In this document: piece by piece, positions 9,771-18,675 of the stretch | Layout of the letters: the number at the start of each line of letters is the position of its first letter | Position numbering within the stretch: the first letter of the stretch is position 1 | Assembly (NCBI RefSeq): GCF_900167535.1 | Contig: NZ_FUYE01000010.1 | Coordinates: 1 to 64,000, forward strand | Direction: 5' to 3' | DNA length: 64,000 nucleotides | From: Prosthecobacter debontii | GTDB lineage: Bacteria; Verrucomicrobiota; Verrucomicrobiia; Verrucomicrobiales; Verrucomicrobiaceae | Made by a program: the position numbers and the translations under genes | The notes under the pieces: generated by a model | The model's input: the letters and a program-made list of their open reading frames with translations, nothing else | Database searches by the model: none | What the model was told of the DNA's origin: nothing

Positions 9771-9852
9771 GGGATGATAGGAACAAATACTTTTATCCCT
9801 GGCAATGGCAGAAAGCCGATCGTGAAAGCCTGGCACCCAATTTTATCATCCC
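9771..9852. promoter_or_regulatory. upstream region of lipid-modification operon with inverted repeat
   Basis: The 197-base region before the operon start at 9920 contains 9-nt inverted arms GGGATGATA (9771-9779) and TATCATCCC (9844-9852), 64 bases apart. Related CFA operons in proteobacteria are driven by an ECF sigma factor, but I could not identify a convincing -35/-10 pair here. The arms may be operator half-sites or coincidence. Confidence 0.25.
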
Positions 9853-9919
9853 GAGAAAAGCTTTGAATCCAGATTGCGTCGGCAAGCGAAAAACAGCTCG
9901 ACAAAACATATACAATTTC

Positions 9920-11197
9920 ATGTCGAAACCTCGTCTATGCATCATTGGCACAGGGATATCCGGGCTCGGATGTGCCTATTTATTAGACAAAAAGTTTGAC
10001 ATCACTCTCTACGAAGCCGCAGATTACGTGGGAGGGCATACAAATACCGTCACGGTGTGCGAAGATGGTGAGGAGGTGCCAATCGACACGGGATTCATGG
10101 TTTTCAACCACCAGACCTATCCCCTCCTTTGCCGCCTCTTTCGTGAGCTAGGCGTCGAAACGAAACGGACGGATATGTCCTTCAGCCTTCGGCATGACTC
10201 GACGGGCTATGAATACAACGGCAAGAATCTCGACACGCTTTTTGGGCAGCGCAGGAATCTGGTGAGTCCGCGATTTTGGAGGTTTCTGCTGCAAATCCAG
10301 CGGTTCAATGAGGAGACGGTGCAAGCCATGAACGATCCTCGGTTCGAGCAAATGTCACTTCGGGAATACACGGAAGCACGTGGTTACGGACAGGATTTCC
10401 TGAACCTCTATATTTTACCTATGGGAAGTGCGGTGTGGTCCACACCACCGGAACTGATGATGGATTTTCCCGCGCGGACCTTGATGCACTTTTGGTTTAA
10501 CCACGGGTTCTTGGGTATGAAAAATCGGCACCCCTGGTGGACCGTCGTGGATGGATCTCGCCAGTATGTGCGTCGATTGATTCCTCCGTTTAAAGATCGC
10601 ATCCGCCTCAGAACAGCCGTCCAGCGGATCGAGCGTCGGGAAGGCAAGGTCACCGTGCATGCGGAGGGACAGTTGCCGGAGACCTATGACAAAGTCATCC
10701 TCGCAACTCATGCGCCGACATCCCTGAAGATGCTTGATGAACCAACGCCTCTCGAAGAGGAGTTATTACCAGTCTTCAAGTATCAGTCGAATATCGCGAC
10801 TCTACATACGGATGATCGCTTCATGCCGCGCACCCGCAAATGCTGGGCCTCATGGAACTACCACATTCGGTTCAAGCCGAATGGGGTGATTCAGCCGAGC
10901 ACTCATTACTGGATGAATTTGCTGCAAGGAGTCTCTCAAAAAAACAACTACTTCGTCAGCATCAATGCACCGGACGAAGTGGCGGAGGAGAAGGTCATCC
11001 GCCGAATCTCTTACGAGCATCCGCTTTTCGATCTGAAAGCGGTGAATGCTCAAAAGCGGCTACCTGAGCTCAACCGCCTTTCGAAAAACCAGACCACCTA
11101 TTACTGTGGAGCCTGGTTCCGCTATGGCTTCCATGAAGACGGGTTCATGTCGGCCGTGAATCTCTGCCGCGATCTTTTGGGGGAAGAGCCATGGTAG
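9920..11197 (+). CDS. FAD/NAD-binding amine-oxidase-like oxidoreductase (COG2907), first gene of lipid-modification operon
   Basis: A 425-residue flavoprotein. A Rossmann FAD-binding motif lies at the N-terminus (CIIGTGISGLGCAYLLDK, then an acidic residue at the end of strand two in YEAADYVGGHTNT). The C-terminal motif YYCGAWFRYGFHEDGF is typical of this COG. The ATG at 9920 places the Rossmann motif at the normal position; a longer in-frame frame upstream would add a non-conserved tail. In other bacteria this family is always found beside DUF1365 and CFA synthase and has been linked to oxidation of unsaturated or methylated acyl chains. The role here is inferred from that context. It overlaps the next gene by 7 bases. 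Confidence 0.85.
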   Translation: MSKPRLCIIGTGISGLGCAYLLDKKFDITLYEAADYVGGHTNTVTVCEDGEEVPIDTGFMVFNHQTYPLLCRLFRELGVETKRTDMSFSLRHDSTGYEYNGKNLDTLFGQRRNLVSPRFWRFLLQIQRFNEETVQAMNDPRFEQMSLREYTEARGYGQDFLNLYILPMGSAVWSTPPELMMDFPARTLMHFWFNHGFLGMKNRHPWWTVVDGSRQYVRRLIPPFKDRIRLRTAVQRIERREGKVTVHAEGQLPETYDKVILATHAPTSLKMLDEPTPLEEELLPVFKYQSNIATLHTDDRFMPRTRKCWASWNYHIRFKPNGVIQPSTHYWMNLLQGVSQKNNYFVSINAPDEVAEEKVIRRISYEHPLFDLKAVNAQKRLPELNRLSKNQTTYYCGAWFRYGFHEDGFMSAVNLCRDLLGEEPW

Positions 11198-11991
11198 AGA
11201 TCAAGTCAGCCATCTACGAATGTGAAGTGATGCACCACAGGCTCAGTCCCAAGGTTCATCACTTCGAATACCGTCTCTTTTACTTGTGGCTGGATCTCGA
11301 TGAATTGGATTCCTTGAGCCATCAGCTCAAGCTCTTCAAAAGAAACCGAGCTAGCTTGTTTTCCTTCTTTGACACGGATCACATCAGCCTCGGTCAAAAA
11401 GATGTCCGGGCTAATCTCTTGGCGATCCTTGAGAAAGATGGGAAAGACATTTCAACGGTTCATCGAATCAGACTGCTGACCTTCCCTCGTGTGCTGGGGT
11501 ATGTGTTTAACCCCGTCTGCTTCTATTACTGCTTCGATGCCGACGACCGGCCCCTGTATGCAGTAGCCGAAGTGACCAACACCTTTCATGAGCAGAAGCC
11601 TTATGTGGCGGATCAACAGGATGGACAGGGTTTTCGCCTGATCACGCCGAAGCACTTCTACGTGTCGCCGTTCTTTGACTTGGAGCTCAACTTTGATTTT
11701 AAGCTGCCTGTTCCTAACGAGAAACTGAACATCCATATCGATGATCGGCGCGGCGATGAGCGGGTGATTCTGACCGCCCTGAAAGGCAAACGCCGTGAGC
11801 TTACTGACAGCGCCTTACTGAGCTGTGCTGTGCGTTATCCGCTGCTGACGCTGCGAGTCATGTTTCTCATCCATTGGCATGCGCTTCGCCTTTGGATCAA
11901 AGGGCTCAAGGTTTACCGCAAAGCAGCCTGTCCTGAACTCCAAACCGGTCTCTACCGCCCGCATCAATCCATCGCCTCCGTTAAACCATGA
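11191..11991 (+). CDS. DUF1365 family protein
   Basis: A 266-residue protein with the DUF1365 hallmarks: an N-terminal HHRLSPKVHHFEYRLFY segment, the NPVCFYYCFD motif near residue 107, EVTNTFHEQ near 127, and KHFYVSPFFD near 150. The biochemical activity is unknown. Genes of this family sit between the COG2907 oxidoreductase and CFA synthase in many genomes, so a role in acyl-chain modification is inferred. Both gene borders overlap their neighbours (7 and 4 bases), indicating translational coupling. Confidence 0.85.
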   Translation: MVEIKSAIYECEVMHHRLSPKVHHFEYRLFYLWLDLDELDSLSHQLKLFKRNRASLFSFFDTDHISLGQKDVRANLLAILEKDGKDISTVHRIRLLTFPRVLGYVFNPVCFYYCFDADDRPLYAVAEVTNTFHEQKPYVADQQDGQGFRLITPKHFYVSPFFDLELNFDFKLPVPNEKLNIHIDDRRGDERVILTALKGKRRELTDSALLSCAVRYPLLTLRVMFLIHWHALRLWIKGLKVYRKAACPELQTGLYRPHQSIASVKP

Positions 11992-13277
11992 ACTCGACCT
12001 CGCTCATCCTTCCCGAAGCAGTCGCCAATACCGAAAGTCAGGTTAAGACCCGGATTGGACTTTATGAAAAGCTTGTGATGAAGCAGCTAAGCCGTTTTTC
12101 GCTGGGTGCTCTGCGCATGACTTTGCCAGACGGTCGAGAGTATCACTTGGGGCAATCAGGTGCGGAGATCGAGGCCGAGATGCGAGTGAGAAACCTCGAG
12201 TTTTTTCGGCATTGCGCTCTCTATGGCAACATCGGTTTCGGGGAGTCCTACGTCGCCGAGGATTGGGATACCGATGACATCGCGGCAGTCATTTCATGGT
12301 TCATCCGCAACATCGCTCATCAGCAAGGTAGCCGAGCTTCGTCCACCCGTCTCAGTGGCATGAATTTCCTCAAGGGAATCAATCGAGTGTTCCATCTTTT
12401 ACGCCCTAACAGCGTGAGGATGAGCCGACGTAACATCTCGGAGCACTACGATCTTGGGAATGATTTTTATTCGCTGTGGCTGGATGCGACGATGACCTAT
12501 TCTGCCGCTCGTTTTGAGCATGCTCATCAAAGTCTCGAGGAGGCCCAGTTCAGCAAATACGAGGCTCTATGCCAGAAGCTTAAGCTCAGGCCAACCGATC
12601 ATGTCCTGGAAATTGGATGCGGCTGGGGAGGTTTCTGTACCCATGCAGCCCGTGAGCATGGCTGTCGTGTCACTGCAGTCACAATCTCCCAACAGCAATT
12701 CGACTACGCTCAAAAACGAGTGAAACGCGAAGGCTTGGAGCATCTGATCGAGATCCGACTTCAGGATTATCGTCATGTCACCGGCCAATTTGATAAAATT
12801 GCCTCCATTGAAATGCTGGAAGCTGTGGGTGAGTCCTATCTGAACGGATACTTTGCCAAGTGTCACGAGCTACTCAAACCTGAAGGTCTATTGGCATTTC
12901 AGGTCATCACCGTGCCAGACTGCCGTTATTCCAACCTGGTGAAAGGAGTTGATTGGATTCAGAAACATATTTTCCCCGGTTCGCTACTCCTCAGTCTGGC
13001 TCGGTTTAACCAGGCCATCAACCAAACAGGGGATATGTTCCTGCATGGCCTTGAAGATCTGGGAGCTGGTTATGCCAAGACACTGAATCTTTGGTATGAA
13101 CGCTTCAATGCACAGCTGGACGAGGTGCGTCGGCTTGGTTTCAGCGAGCCATTCATCCGCAAGTGGAATTTCTATCTGAAATACTGCGAAGCAGCTTTTG
13201 CCACTCGGAACATCAGTGTGGTACAGGCGGTTTATACACGGCCTAACAATTATTCACTTCATCAAACCTGGAGCTGA
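11988..13277 (+). CDS. cfa: cyclopropane-fatty-acyl-phospholipid synthase family methyltransferase
   Basis: A 429-residue class I SAM-dependent methyltransferase of the CFA/mycolic acid type. The segment SRRNISEHYDLGNDFYSLWLD (about residue 145) and SAARFE follow the family pattern. The SAM motif is VLEIGCGWGGFCTHAA (about residue 206), and SIEMLEAVGESYL supplies the conserved Glu. Such enzymes methylate or methylenate the double bond of unsaturated phospholipid chains at the membrane surface. The start ATG overlaps the previous stop by 4 bases. A second CFA-type enzyme lies 1.7 kb downstream, so the two may act on different positions or substrates. Confidence 0.9.
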   Translation: MNSTSLILPEAVANTESQVKTRIGLYEKLVMKQLSRFSLGALRMTLPDGREYHLGQSGAEIEAEMRVRNLEFFRHCALYGNIGFGESYVAEDWDTDDIAAVISWFIRNIAHQQGSRASSTRLSGMNFLKGINRVFHLLRPNSVRMSRRNISEHYDLGNDFYSLWLDATMTYSAARFEHAHQSLEEAQFSKYEALCQKLKLRPTDHVLEIGCGWGGFCTHAAREHGCRVTAVTISQQQFDYAQKRVKREGLEHLIEIRLQDYRHVTGQFDKIASIEMLEAVGESYLNGYFAKCHELLKPEGLLAFQVITVPDCRYSNLVKGVDWIQKHIFPGSLLLSLARFNQAINQTGDMFLHGLEDLGAGYAKTLNLWYERFNAQLDEVRRLGFSEPFIRKWNFYLKYCEAAFATRNISVVQAVYTRPNNYSLHQTWS

Positions 13278-13313
13278 ACACAGAGCCGATTAATCCGAAA
13301 TCTCCATCCCTTT

Positions 13314-13655
13314 ATGATCTGGTTTCTCCGAATCTTTTTTCTCGTCGTCCTGATTTCCATGCTGGGAGTCACCAGTTGGGCCAGTTCTCAAGTGGCCCTC
13401 TGGAAGCTGCCGTTTGAGACGTGGACTCACCCGTGGTTTTTGGCAACACTGGCTGACGCCTACTGGGGGTTTTTGACTTTTTACTGCTGGGTCTTCTACA
13501 AGAGCAATCATTGGTGGAGCCGATTGCTGTGGCTGGTTGCCGTTCTTCTTCTGGGTAATATTGCGATGGCTGTCTATGCTTTGGTTGAGCTGTTCCGTCT
13601 GCCCTCCACCGCTCCCATCGAGGATCTGCTTCTTCGGAGGAAACGTTATGCCTGA
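13314..13655 (+). CDS. small membrane protein, DUF1475-like
   Basis: A 113-residue protein with three predicted membrane segments (residues about 4-22, 43-62 and 70-93). The patterns MLGVTSWASSQ, DAYWGFLTFYCWV and LGNIAMAVYALVELFRLP resemble the DUF1475 family, which recurs in CFA/COG2907 gene clusters. No enzymatic motif is visible. Its stop lies 8 bases inside the next gene, so the two are coupled. Confidence 0.7.
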   Translation: MIWFLRIFFLVVLISMLGVTSWASSQVALWKLPFETWTHPWFLATLADAYWGFLTFYCWVFYKSNHWWSRLLWLVAVLLLGNIAMAVYALVELFRLPSTAPIEDLLLRRKRYA

Positions 13656-14145
13656 GTCTCGACGCAGCTTGTGGCAGAAATGGGTCGTGCAGCCTGTGGT
13701 TCAGCAACTAACCCAGGGAACATCTCCTCACCAAGTCGCGCTGGCGATTGCGATGGGATTACTCATCGGCGTATTTCCCATCCTCGGCTCCAATACGCTA
13801 CTGGCATTGTTGATTGGGATTCCATTGCGCCTCAATCAGCCGCTCCTTCAGGGATTCAAGACAGTCGCATACCCGCTGCAATGGATTTCATTGCTGGGCT
13901 TTTACCGGGCAGGTGAAATGATGTTTGGGGTGCCCCATGTCAGCATCCACATCCCGACCATGATGGAACGGTTCTTCACTGAACCTGGTCCATTTTTCCG
14001 AGACTACGGCATGACGGCCCTCTACGGCATCGCCGTCTGGTGCCTGATCGCACCACCTTGCGTGATCCTACTTTACGCGATCTCCAAACCTCTGGTGGAA
14101 GCCATCGCCAAGAAACTTCCAGCTAAAAAAACAATCCTGGTCTGA
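13648..14145 (+). CDS. DUF2062 membrane protein
   Basis: A 165-residue protein. The segment TSPHQVALAIAMGLLIGVFPILGSNTLLALL (residues about 25-56) is the DUF2062 signature: an amphipathic entry then a Gly-rich membrane helix. A further membrane segment lies near 125-150. The ATG at 13648 has a good ribosome-binding site (GGAGG 7-8 bases upstream), one of the clearest in the window, and this favours it over upstream in-frame starts. Function unknown; the family is often linked to cell-envelope lipid genes. Confidence 0.8.
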   Translation: MPESRRSLWQKWVVQPVVQQLTQGTSPHQVALAIAMGLLIGVFPILGSNTLLALLIGIPLRLNQPLLQGFKTVAYPLQWISLLGFYRAGEMMFGVPHVSIHIPTMMERFFTEPGPFFRDYGMTALYGIAVWCLIAPPCVILLYAISKPLVEAIAKKLPAKKTILV

Positions 14146-14164
14146 ACTTCACTTTTTGTTCGTC

Positions 14165-14935
14165 ATGATGATTCTCTCTGCCCTCTTTCTCTTGGCTCTT
14201 TTCGCTATTGTCTGGAGGCTGAGCGTCAGAAGCAACAATTACTCCTGGGTCGATGTCGCTTGGGCCATGTCGTTCGCCCCGGTGGCACTCGGATATACCT
14301 TGGGGGGGGACGGTTGGCTGCCGCGTCGCCTTGGTGTTGGGCTTCTGGTGGCTGCATGGAGTCTGCGTTTGGGCCTTCATTTATGGTGCCGAGTGGCATC
14401 CCATCATCCCGATGAAGACCCTCGCTATGCAGTGCTCCGTGAACGCTGGAAGCAAGGATTACAGAGAAAGTTCTTCTACTTTTTTCAGGCTCAAGGCGTC
14501 CTGGTTTGGCTGCTTACCCTACCCGTTGCTCTGATTGTTCAGCGCACATCCACCTCGTTCCATCTTCTCGAATGGGTAGGATTGACCCTCTGGTTCATTG
14601 CTTTACTGGGTGAAGGCATTGCTGACGCTCAACTGGCGCACTTTAAACGCACCTCCTCTCACCGTGATGCTGTATGCCAGAATGGCCTTTGGCGCTACAG
14701 CCGTCATCCGAACTACTTTTTCCAAAGTCTTCTCTGGTGGGGCTTGTTTTTAATGGCCTTACCTTCGCCTTGGGGGTGGTTGTCCATCCTGGCCCCTTTG
14801 TCCATGCTGCACTTTTTGTTAAACGTGACGGGTATTCCTTTGACGGAAAAGCTGTCGGTGCAGAAGCGCGGTGATGTTTACCGCGAATACCAACGGACGA
14901 CCAGTGCCTTCATCCCCTGGTTTCGCCGTGCTTAA
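14165..14935 (+). CDS. DUF1295 / steroid 5-alpha-reductase-like membrane protein
   Basis: A 256-residue polytopic protein. Six or so hydrophobic segments precede the C-terminal motif [20 protein letters not shown] (about residue 175) and the closing [20 protein letters not shown]. This is the COG3752 (DUF1295) pattern, related to isoprenylcysteine methyltransferases and 5-alpha reductases. It could reduce or methylate a lipid substrate. In this operon it probably acts on the same acyl chains as the CFA-type enzymes. The start could be ATG 14165 or 14168; a TTG at 14156 is less likely. Confidence 0.85.
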   Translation: MMILSALFLLALFAIVWRLSVRSNNYSWVDVAWAMSFAPVALGYTLGGDGWLPRRLGVGLLVAAWSLRLGLHLWCRVASHHPDEDPRYAVLRERWKQGLQRKFFYFFQAQGVLVWLLTLPVALIVQRTSTSFHLLEWVGLTLWFIALLGEGIADAQLAHFKRTSSHRDAVCQNGLWRYSRHPNYFFQSLLWWGLFLMALPSPWGWLSILAPLSMLHFLLNVTGIPLTEKLSVQKRGDVYREYQRTTSAFIPWFRRA

Positions 14936-14973
14936 CAGGTCTTCTTCTTTACGTCTCACACGCCCCTACCCCC

Positions 14974-16029
14974 ATGATCAATCTCAACGACCTCCTCGCG
15001 AAGGACTTACTTCCTGATGCAGCCATCCGTTTCGGTATTCGGCAGCGACTGGCTAACACGCTGCGTAAGCACCGCCAGCCTAATCTGGAGGCTCAGCGCG
15101 CGGCTCTCCTACGACACGTCAACGAGTTAAAAGCAAGTCCTGTGGCGATCGCTACCGACGAGGCCAATCAGCAACACTATGAGGTTCCGACTCGCTTTTA
15201 CCAGCTTTGCCTGGGGCCTCATTTGAAATACAGCAGCGGCTATTGGCCGGCCCCAACCACCACCTTTGAGGAGTCGGAGGCTCACATGCTGCGCCTGACT
15301 TGTGAGCGAGCCGAATTGCAGGATGGACAGAACATCTTGGAGCTCGGTTGTGGCTGGGGATCACTTTCTCTCTGGATGGCGGCTCATTATCCGAACGCCA
15401 AAATCACCAGCGTTTCCAATTCCCGCACCCAAAAAGAGTTTATTGATGCTGAAGCGGCCAAGCGAGGTCTGACCAACCTCACCATCGTCACGGCAAACAT
15501 GATCCACTTTCAGGGTGTCGGCGATGGCGTCTTCGATCGCTGTGTTTCGGTGGAAATGTTCGAGCACATGAAAAATTATCAGGAGCTCATGCGCCGCATC
15601 TCCACTTGGCTGAAGCCTGGCGGTAAGCTGTTCGTGCATATTTTTACTCATCGTGAGTATGCCTACCATTATGAGGTCACGGGCGAAGATGATTGGATGG
15701 CCCGCTACTTCTTCACTGGAGGTCAGATGCCCTCCGATGATCTTCTGCTCTATTTTCAGGACCATCTCAAAATCGACGATCACTGGTGTGTCAGTGGCAT
15801 TCATTACAGCAAGACTTCCGAAGCTTGGCTGGCCAACATGGATGCGAATAAAGCGGAAATCATGCCTCTCTTTGCAGAGACCTATGGGGCTGATCAGGCC
15901 GTGAAATGGTGGGCTTACTGGCGCATCTTCTACATGGCTTGCGCAGAACTTTGGGGCTACCACGAGGGCGAGGAGTGGCTCGTGTCTCACTACCGATTTA
16001 CCAAACCTATCCCTTCGGAATCTGCATGA
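14974..16029 (+). CDS. second CFA-type SAM-dependent methyltransferase
   Basis: A 351-residue protein of the CFA synthase superfamily. Characteristic pieces are [25 protein letters not shown] (about residue 67), the SAM loop [16 protein letters not shown] (about 120), and [15 protein letters not shown] (about 190). It lacks the longer N-terminal region of classical CFA synthase and is closer in layout to the branch that includes plant coclaurine-type N-methyltransferases. It may therefore methylate a different lipid or a small amine. Its stop overlaps the following ATG (ATGA). Confidence 0.85.
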   Translation: MINLNDLLAKDLLPDAAIRFGIRQRLANTLRKHRQPNLEAQRAALLRHVNELKASPVAIATDEANQQHYEVPTRFYQLCLGPHLKYSSGYWPAPTTTFEESEAHMLRLTCERAELQDGQNILELGCGWGSLSLWMAAHYPNAKITSVSNSRTQKEFIDAEAAKRGLTNLTIVTANMIHFQGVGDGVFDRCVSVEMFEHMKNYQELMRRISTWLKPGGKLFVHIFTHREYAYHYEVTGEDDWMARYFFTGGQMPSDDLLLYFQDHLKIDDHWCVSGIHYSKTSEAWLANMDANKAEIMPLFAETYGADQAVKWWAYWRIFYMACAELWGYHEGEEWLVSHYRFTKPIPSESA

Positions 16030-16766
16030 AAACGATCCTTGGACTTCTCTTGTTTGCTAATTGGGTGTCGGCAGCTGACCTCTCGACCTTGATCCAGCGG
16101 GGCGATGTCTATGATCAGCAGTTACAACCAGATAAAGCCCTGCAATATTATCTGCCCGCCGAAAAACAGGCTCCCACGAATGCCTCCCTGCTGGTGAAAA
16201 TCGCTCGGCAGTATGTCTTTCGCATGGATTCGCTGAAGACTTCGGCTGAAAAACTAGCTTTAGCACAAACAGCCTTGGGGTATGCCCAACGAGCCGTAAA
16301 AGCTGCCCCCAAGGAAGGAGACGGCTATCTTTCCATGGCCATCGTCTATGGGAAAATGACGCCCTTGCTGGGCAACCGCGAGAAAATCGAATTGTCTAAA
16401 AAGATCAAAGAAGCCTCTGAGAAAGCTGTTCAATTGGCCCCTCAAAACGATTACGCTTGGCACATGCTGGGTCGCTGGCATCAAGCTTTAGCAGGTATGG
16501 GAAGCCTCACCCGCAGTTTAGCTCAGTTGGTTTATGGTGAGCTCCCTGAGGCGTCGCACGAAGAAGCCATACGATGCTTCAAAAAAGCGATCCAACTCAA
16601 TTCAGAACGTCTGATTCACTACATTGAGTTAGGCCGGACATATGCCCAGATGGGGGATACGGCTCAGGCTCGCCAATGGATTGAAAAAGGCCTGGCGATG
16701 CCCAACCGTGAAAAAGACGATCCAGAAACCAAATCACGAGGCAGACGCACCCTCAATAGCTTGTGA
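16026..16766 (+). CDS. exported TPR-repeat protein
   Basis: A 246-residue protein starting with a signal peptide ([16 protein letters not shown], cleavage before ADLS). At least four helical TPR-like repeats follow: residues about 25-60, 75-110, 120-155 and 180-225, with [22 protein letters not shown] the clearest. The ATG sits inside the previous stop (ATGA), so this is the last gene of the lipid operon. It probably works as a periplasmic scaffold, but no partner can be named from the sequence. Confidence 0.8.
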   Translation: MKTILGLLLFANWVSAADLSTLIQRGDVYDQQLQPDKALQYYLPAEKQAPTNASLLVKIARQYVFRMDSLKTSAEKLALAQTALGYAQRAVKAAPKEGDGYLSMAIVYGKMTPLLGNREKIELSKKIKEASEKAVQLAPQNDYAWHMLGRWHQALAGMGSLTRSLAQLVYGELPEASHEEAIRCFKKAIQLNSERLIHYIELGRTYAQMGDTAQARQWIEKGLAMPNREKDDPETKSRGRRTLNSL

Positions 16767-16821
16767 ACCCGCCAAAAGACGAGATCACAAGAAGGTAAAA
16801 CTCGATATCTATCGAAGCCGA

Positions 16822-18384
16822 TTAACCGCGCCTGAACAGGAAGAACTCCAGGCTATCCACCAGGGCCTGCCAACTGGCGTCGATCACGTTGGTGGAGACC
16901 CCCACGGTGCCCCAGGTGCGGGTGCCGTCGCTGCTGACCACAAGCACGCGAGTTTTGGCCGCTGTGCCACTGCCACTGTCGATGATACGCACCTTGTAGT
17001 CTTCCAAACGAACTCGGGCGATTTCAGGGAAGTGCGGCAGCAAGGCTTTGCGCAGGGCTTTATCGAGAGCATTCACGGGGCCGTCACCTTCATCCACGGT
17101 GTATTCCGCATTGCCGTTGACATGAATTTTCACCGTAGCTTCGGTGGTTTCAAGGCTCGCTCCGGGATGATGGCGATGCGTCGTGTGATATTCGATGAGA
17201 TCAAAGATCTGGGTCTGCTGACCGAGCTGTCTGCGGATCAACAGTTCAAAGCTGGCCTCGGCCGCCTCAAATTCGAACCCTTCACTTTCCAGGTGCTTCA
17301 CGGTGGACAGGATCTTTTGCACCTCGGGGCTGCCCTTGGCCAAGGCAACGCCCATGGTCTCGGCCTTCATCAGGATGTTGGATTGGCCCGACATATCCGA
17401 GATGGTGATGACACGTTCGTTGCCGACCAATGAAGGATCCACGTGCTCATAGGTTCGAGCCAGTTTCTGGACGGCATGCACGTGCAAACCGCCTTTGTGC
17501 GTGAACGCGGCTATACCGACGTAAGGGGCGCGGATGTCGTGCGGAACGTTGGCCAATTCATCCACGAAGAAGGCCAGATCACGCAGACGTGTCAGGTCCA
17601 AGCCCAGGTTGTAACCCATCTTGAGTTGGAGGTTGGGCATCACCGTGATGAGGTTGCAGTTCCCCACACGTTCACCGTAACCATTGATCGTGCCTTGCAC
17701 CTGATTGGCTCCGGCGCGGACTGCGGCTAAGGCATTGGCCACGCCGACTCCACCATCGTTGTGCGTGTGAATGCCGACGGGGCAGCCGAGATGAGTGATG
17801 ACTTTGCGGGTCACTTCCTCCACCCATTCAGGCAAGGCACCGCCATTGGTTTCACAGAGCACGACGAGATCAGCCCCTGCATCTTTGGCAGCTTTGACGG
17901 TCTTCAGCGAGTATTCGGGATCTTCGCGGAAACTGTCAAAGAAGTGCTCAGCATCGTAGAGCACTTCACGGCCATTCTTTTTCAGATAGGCCACCGTATC
18001 GGCAATCATGGCGAGGTTTTCCTCCAAGCTCACTTGGAAGACCTCGGTCACATGCAGAGGCCAAGTCTTGCCCACAATTGTCACTGCAGGAGTCTGTGCG
18101 TCCAGGAGCATCTGCACCTGAGGATCCTCCTCCACCTTCATCTTACCGCGCCGTGTCATGCCGAAGGCGGTGATCTTCGCATTCTTCCAGGTGCGCTTGG
18201 CGGCTTCTTGGAAAAAGGCCGCGTCTTTGGGGTTAGACCCCGGCCAACCGCCTTCGATGTAATGAACGCCAAAATCATCGAGCCGCTCGGCCACACGGAT
18301 TTTATCGAGAGTGCTGAAGGAGATGCCGGTGCCCTGGGTGCCATCACGCAGGGTGGTATCGTAGATCGTAACAGGAACGGACAT
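16822..18384 (-). CDS. cimA: (R)-citramalate synthase
   Basis: A 520-residue enzyme of the DRE-TIM metallolyase family. The N-terminal IYDTTLRDGTQGTG carries the catalytic Arg-Asp, HTHNDGGVGVANAL supplies metal-binding His residues, and NGYGERVGNCNL is the second signature. The C-terminal 130 residues form the LeuA-type allosteric regulatory domain, the expected site of isoleucine feedback. Overall pattern and length match the CimA type (TIGR00977) rather than isopropylmalate synthase. It condenses pyruvate and acetyl-CoA to citramalate, giving 2-oxobutanoate for isoleucine without threonine. A putative attenuation leader lies upstream at 18447-18626. Confidence 0.9.
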   Translation of the reverse strand: MSVPVTIYDTTLRDGTQGTGISFSTLDKIRVAERLDDFGVHYIEGGWPGSNPKDAAFFQEAAKRTWKNAKITAFGMTRRGKMKVEEDPQVQMLLDAQTPAVTIVGKTWPLHVTEVFQVSLEENLAMIADTVAYLKKNGREVLYDAEHFFDSFREDPEYSLKTVKAAKDAGADLVVLCETNGGALPEWVEEVTRKVITHLGCPVGIHTHNDGGVGVANALAAVRAGANQVQGTINGYGERVGNCNLITVMPNLQLKMGYNLGLDLTRLRDLAFFVDELANVPHDIRAPYVGIAAFTHKGGLHVHAVQKLARTYEHVDPSLVGNERVITISDMSGQSNILMKAETMGVALAKGSPEVQKILSTVKHLESEGFEFEAAEASFELLIRRQLGQQTQIFDLIEYHTTHRHHPGASLETTEATVKIHVNGNAEYTVDEGDGPVNALDKALRKALLPHFPEIARVRLEDYKVRIIDSGSGTAAKTRVLVVSSDGTRTWGTVGVSTNVIDASWQALVDSLEFFLFRRG

Positions 18385-18446
18385 GGAAATGAGAAAAGGA
18401 ACTCAGGGGGACGAAACGTATCAAAGAGGAGTCACCACCAGATGTT

Positions 18447-18472
18447 AAAAAAACGCTCCATCCAGCGGAACG
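18447..18472 (-). terminator. putative attenuator terminator of cimA
   Basis: On the minus strand the RNA folds CGUUCC (18472-18467) with GGAGCG (18459-18454), 6 pairs including one G-U, around a 7-nt loop. Seven U residues (18453-18447) follow directly. It lies between the leader peptide stop and the cimA start (62 bases before the ATG), as expected for a transcription attenuator rather than an end-of-operon terminator. Confidence 0.5.
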
Positions 18473-18545
18473 CAGGGGGCAGTTGCTCAGATACAGCGCC
18501 GACTGGCGCGGAGACAACGGACCGTGACGGACTCCAAAGGCTGCG

Positions 18546-18626
18546 TTACGCGCAGAGGAGCCCGTTGATAATTCGAATCACGAAGATGGCCGGTTGGCTT
18601 GCCATGAGGGCGCGGAGGATACTCAT
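18546..18626 (-). CDS. putative cimA leader peptide (26 aa), isoleucine-rich
   Basis: A 26-codon frame precedes cimA on the same strand. It contains the run IFVIRII (residues 14-20): four Ile codons and one Val in seven, with further Leu and Ile residues. Just at and after its end the RNA can form a long hairpin: GGGCTCC (near 18573) pairs with GGAGUCC (near 18524), with CUGCG/CGCAG nested inside. An intrinsic terminator follows at 18447-18472. This is the architecture of ribosome-mediated attenuation of branched-chain amino acid genes. No strong Shine-Dalgarno is visible, and an internal Met (18605) could be the start. Coding status is inferred. Confidence 0.5.
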   Translation of the reverse strand: MSILRALMASQPAIFVIRIINGLLCA

Positions 18627-18675
18627 CCGAAGGCCCTAGGCAAGCCTTGCTTTGACTAAATTTGCCCAGGCTTTT

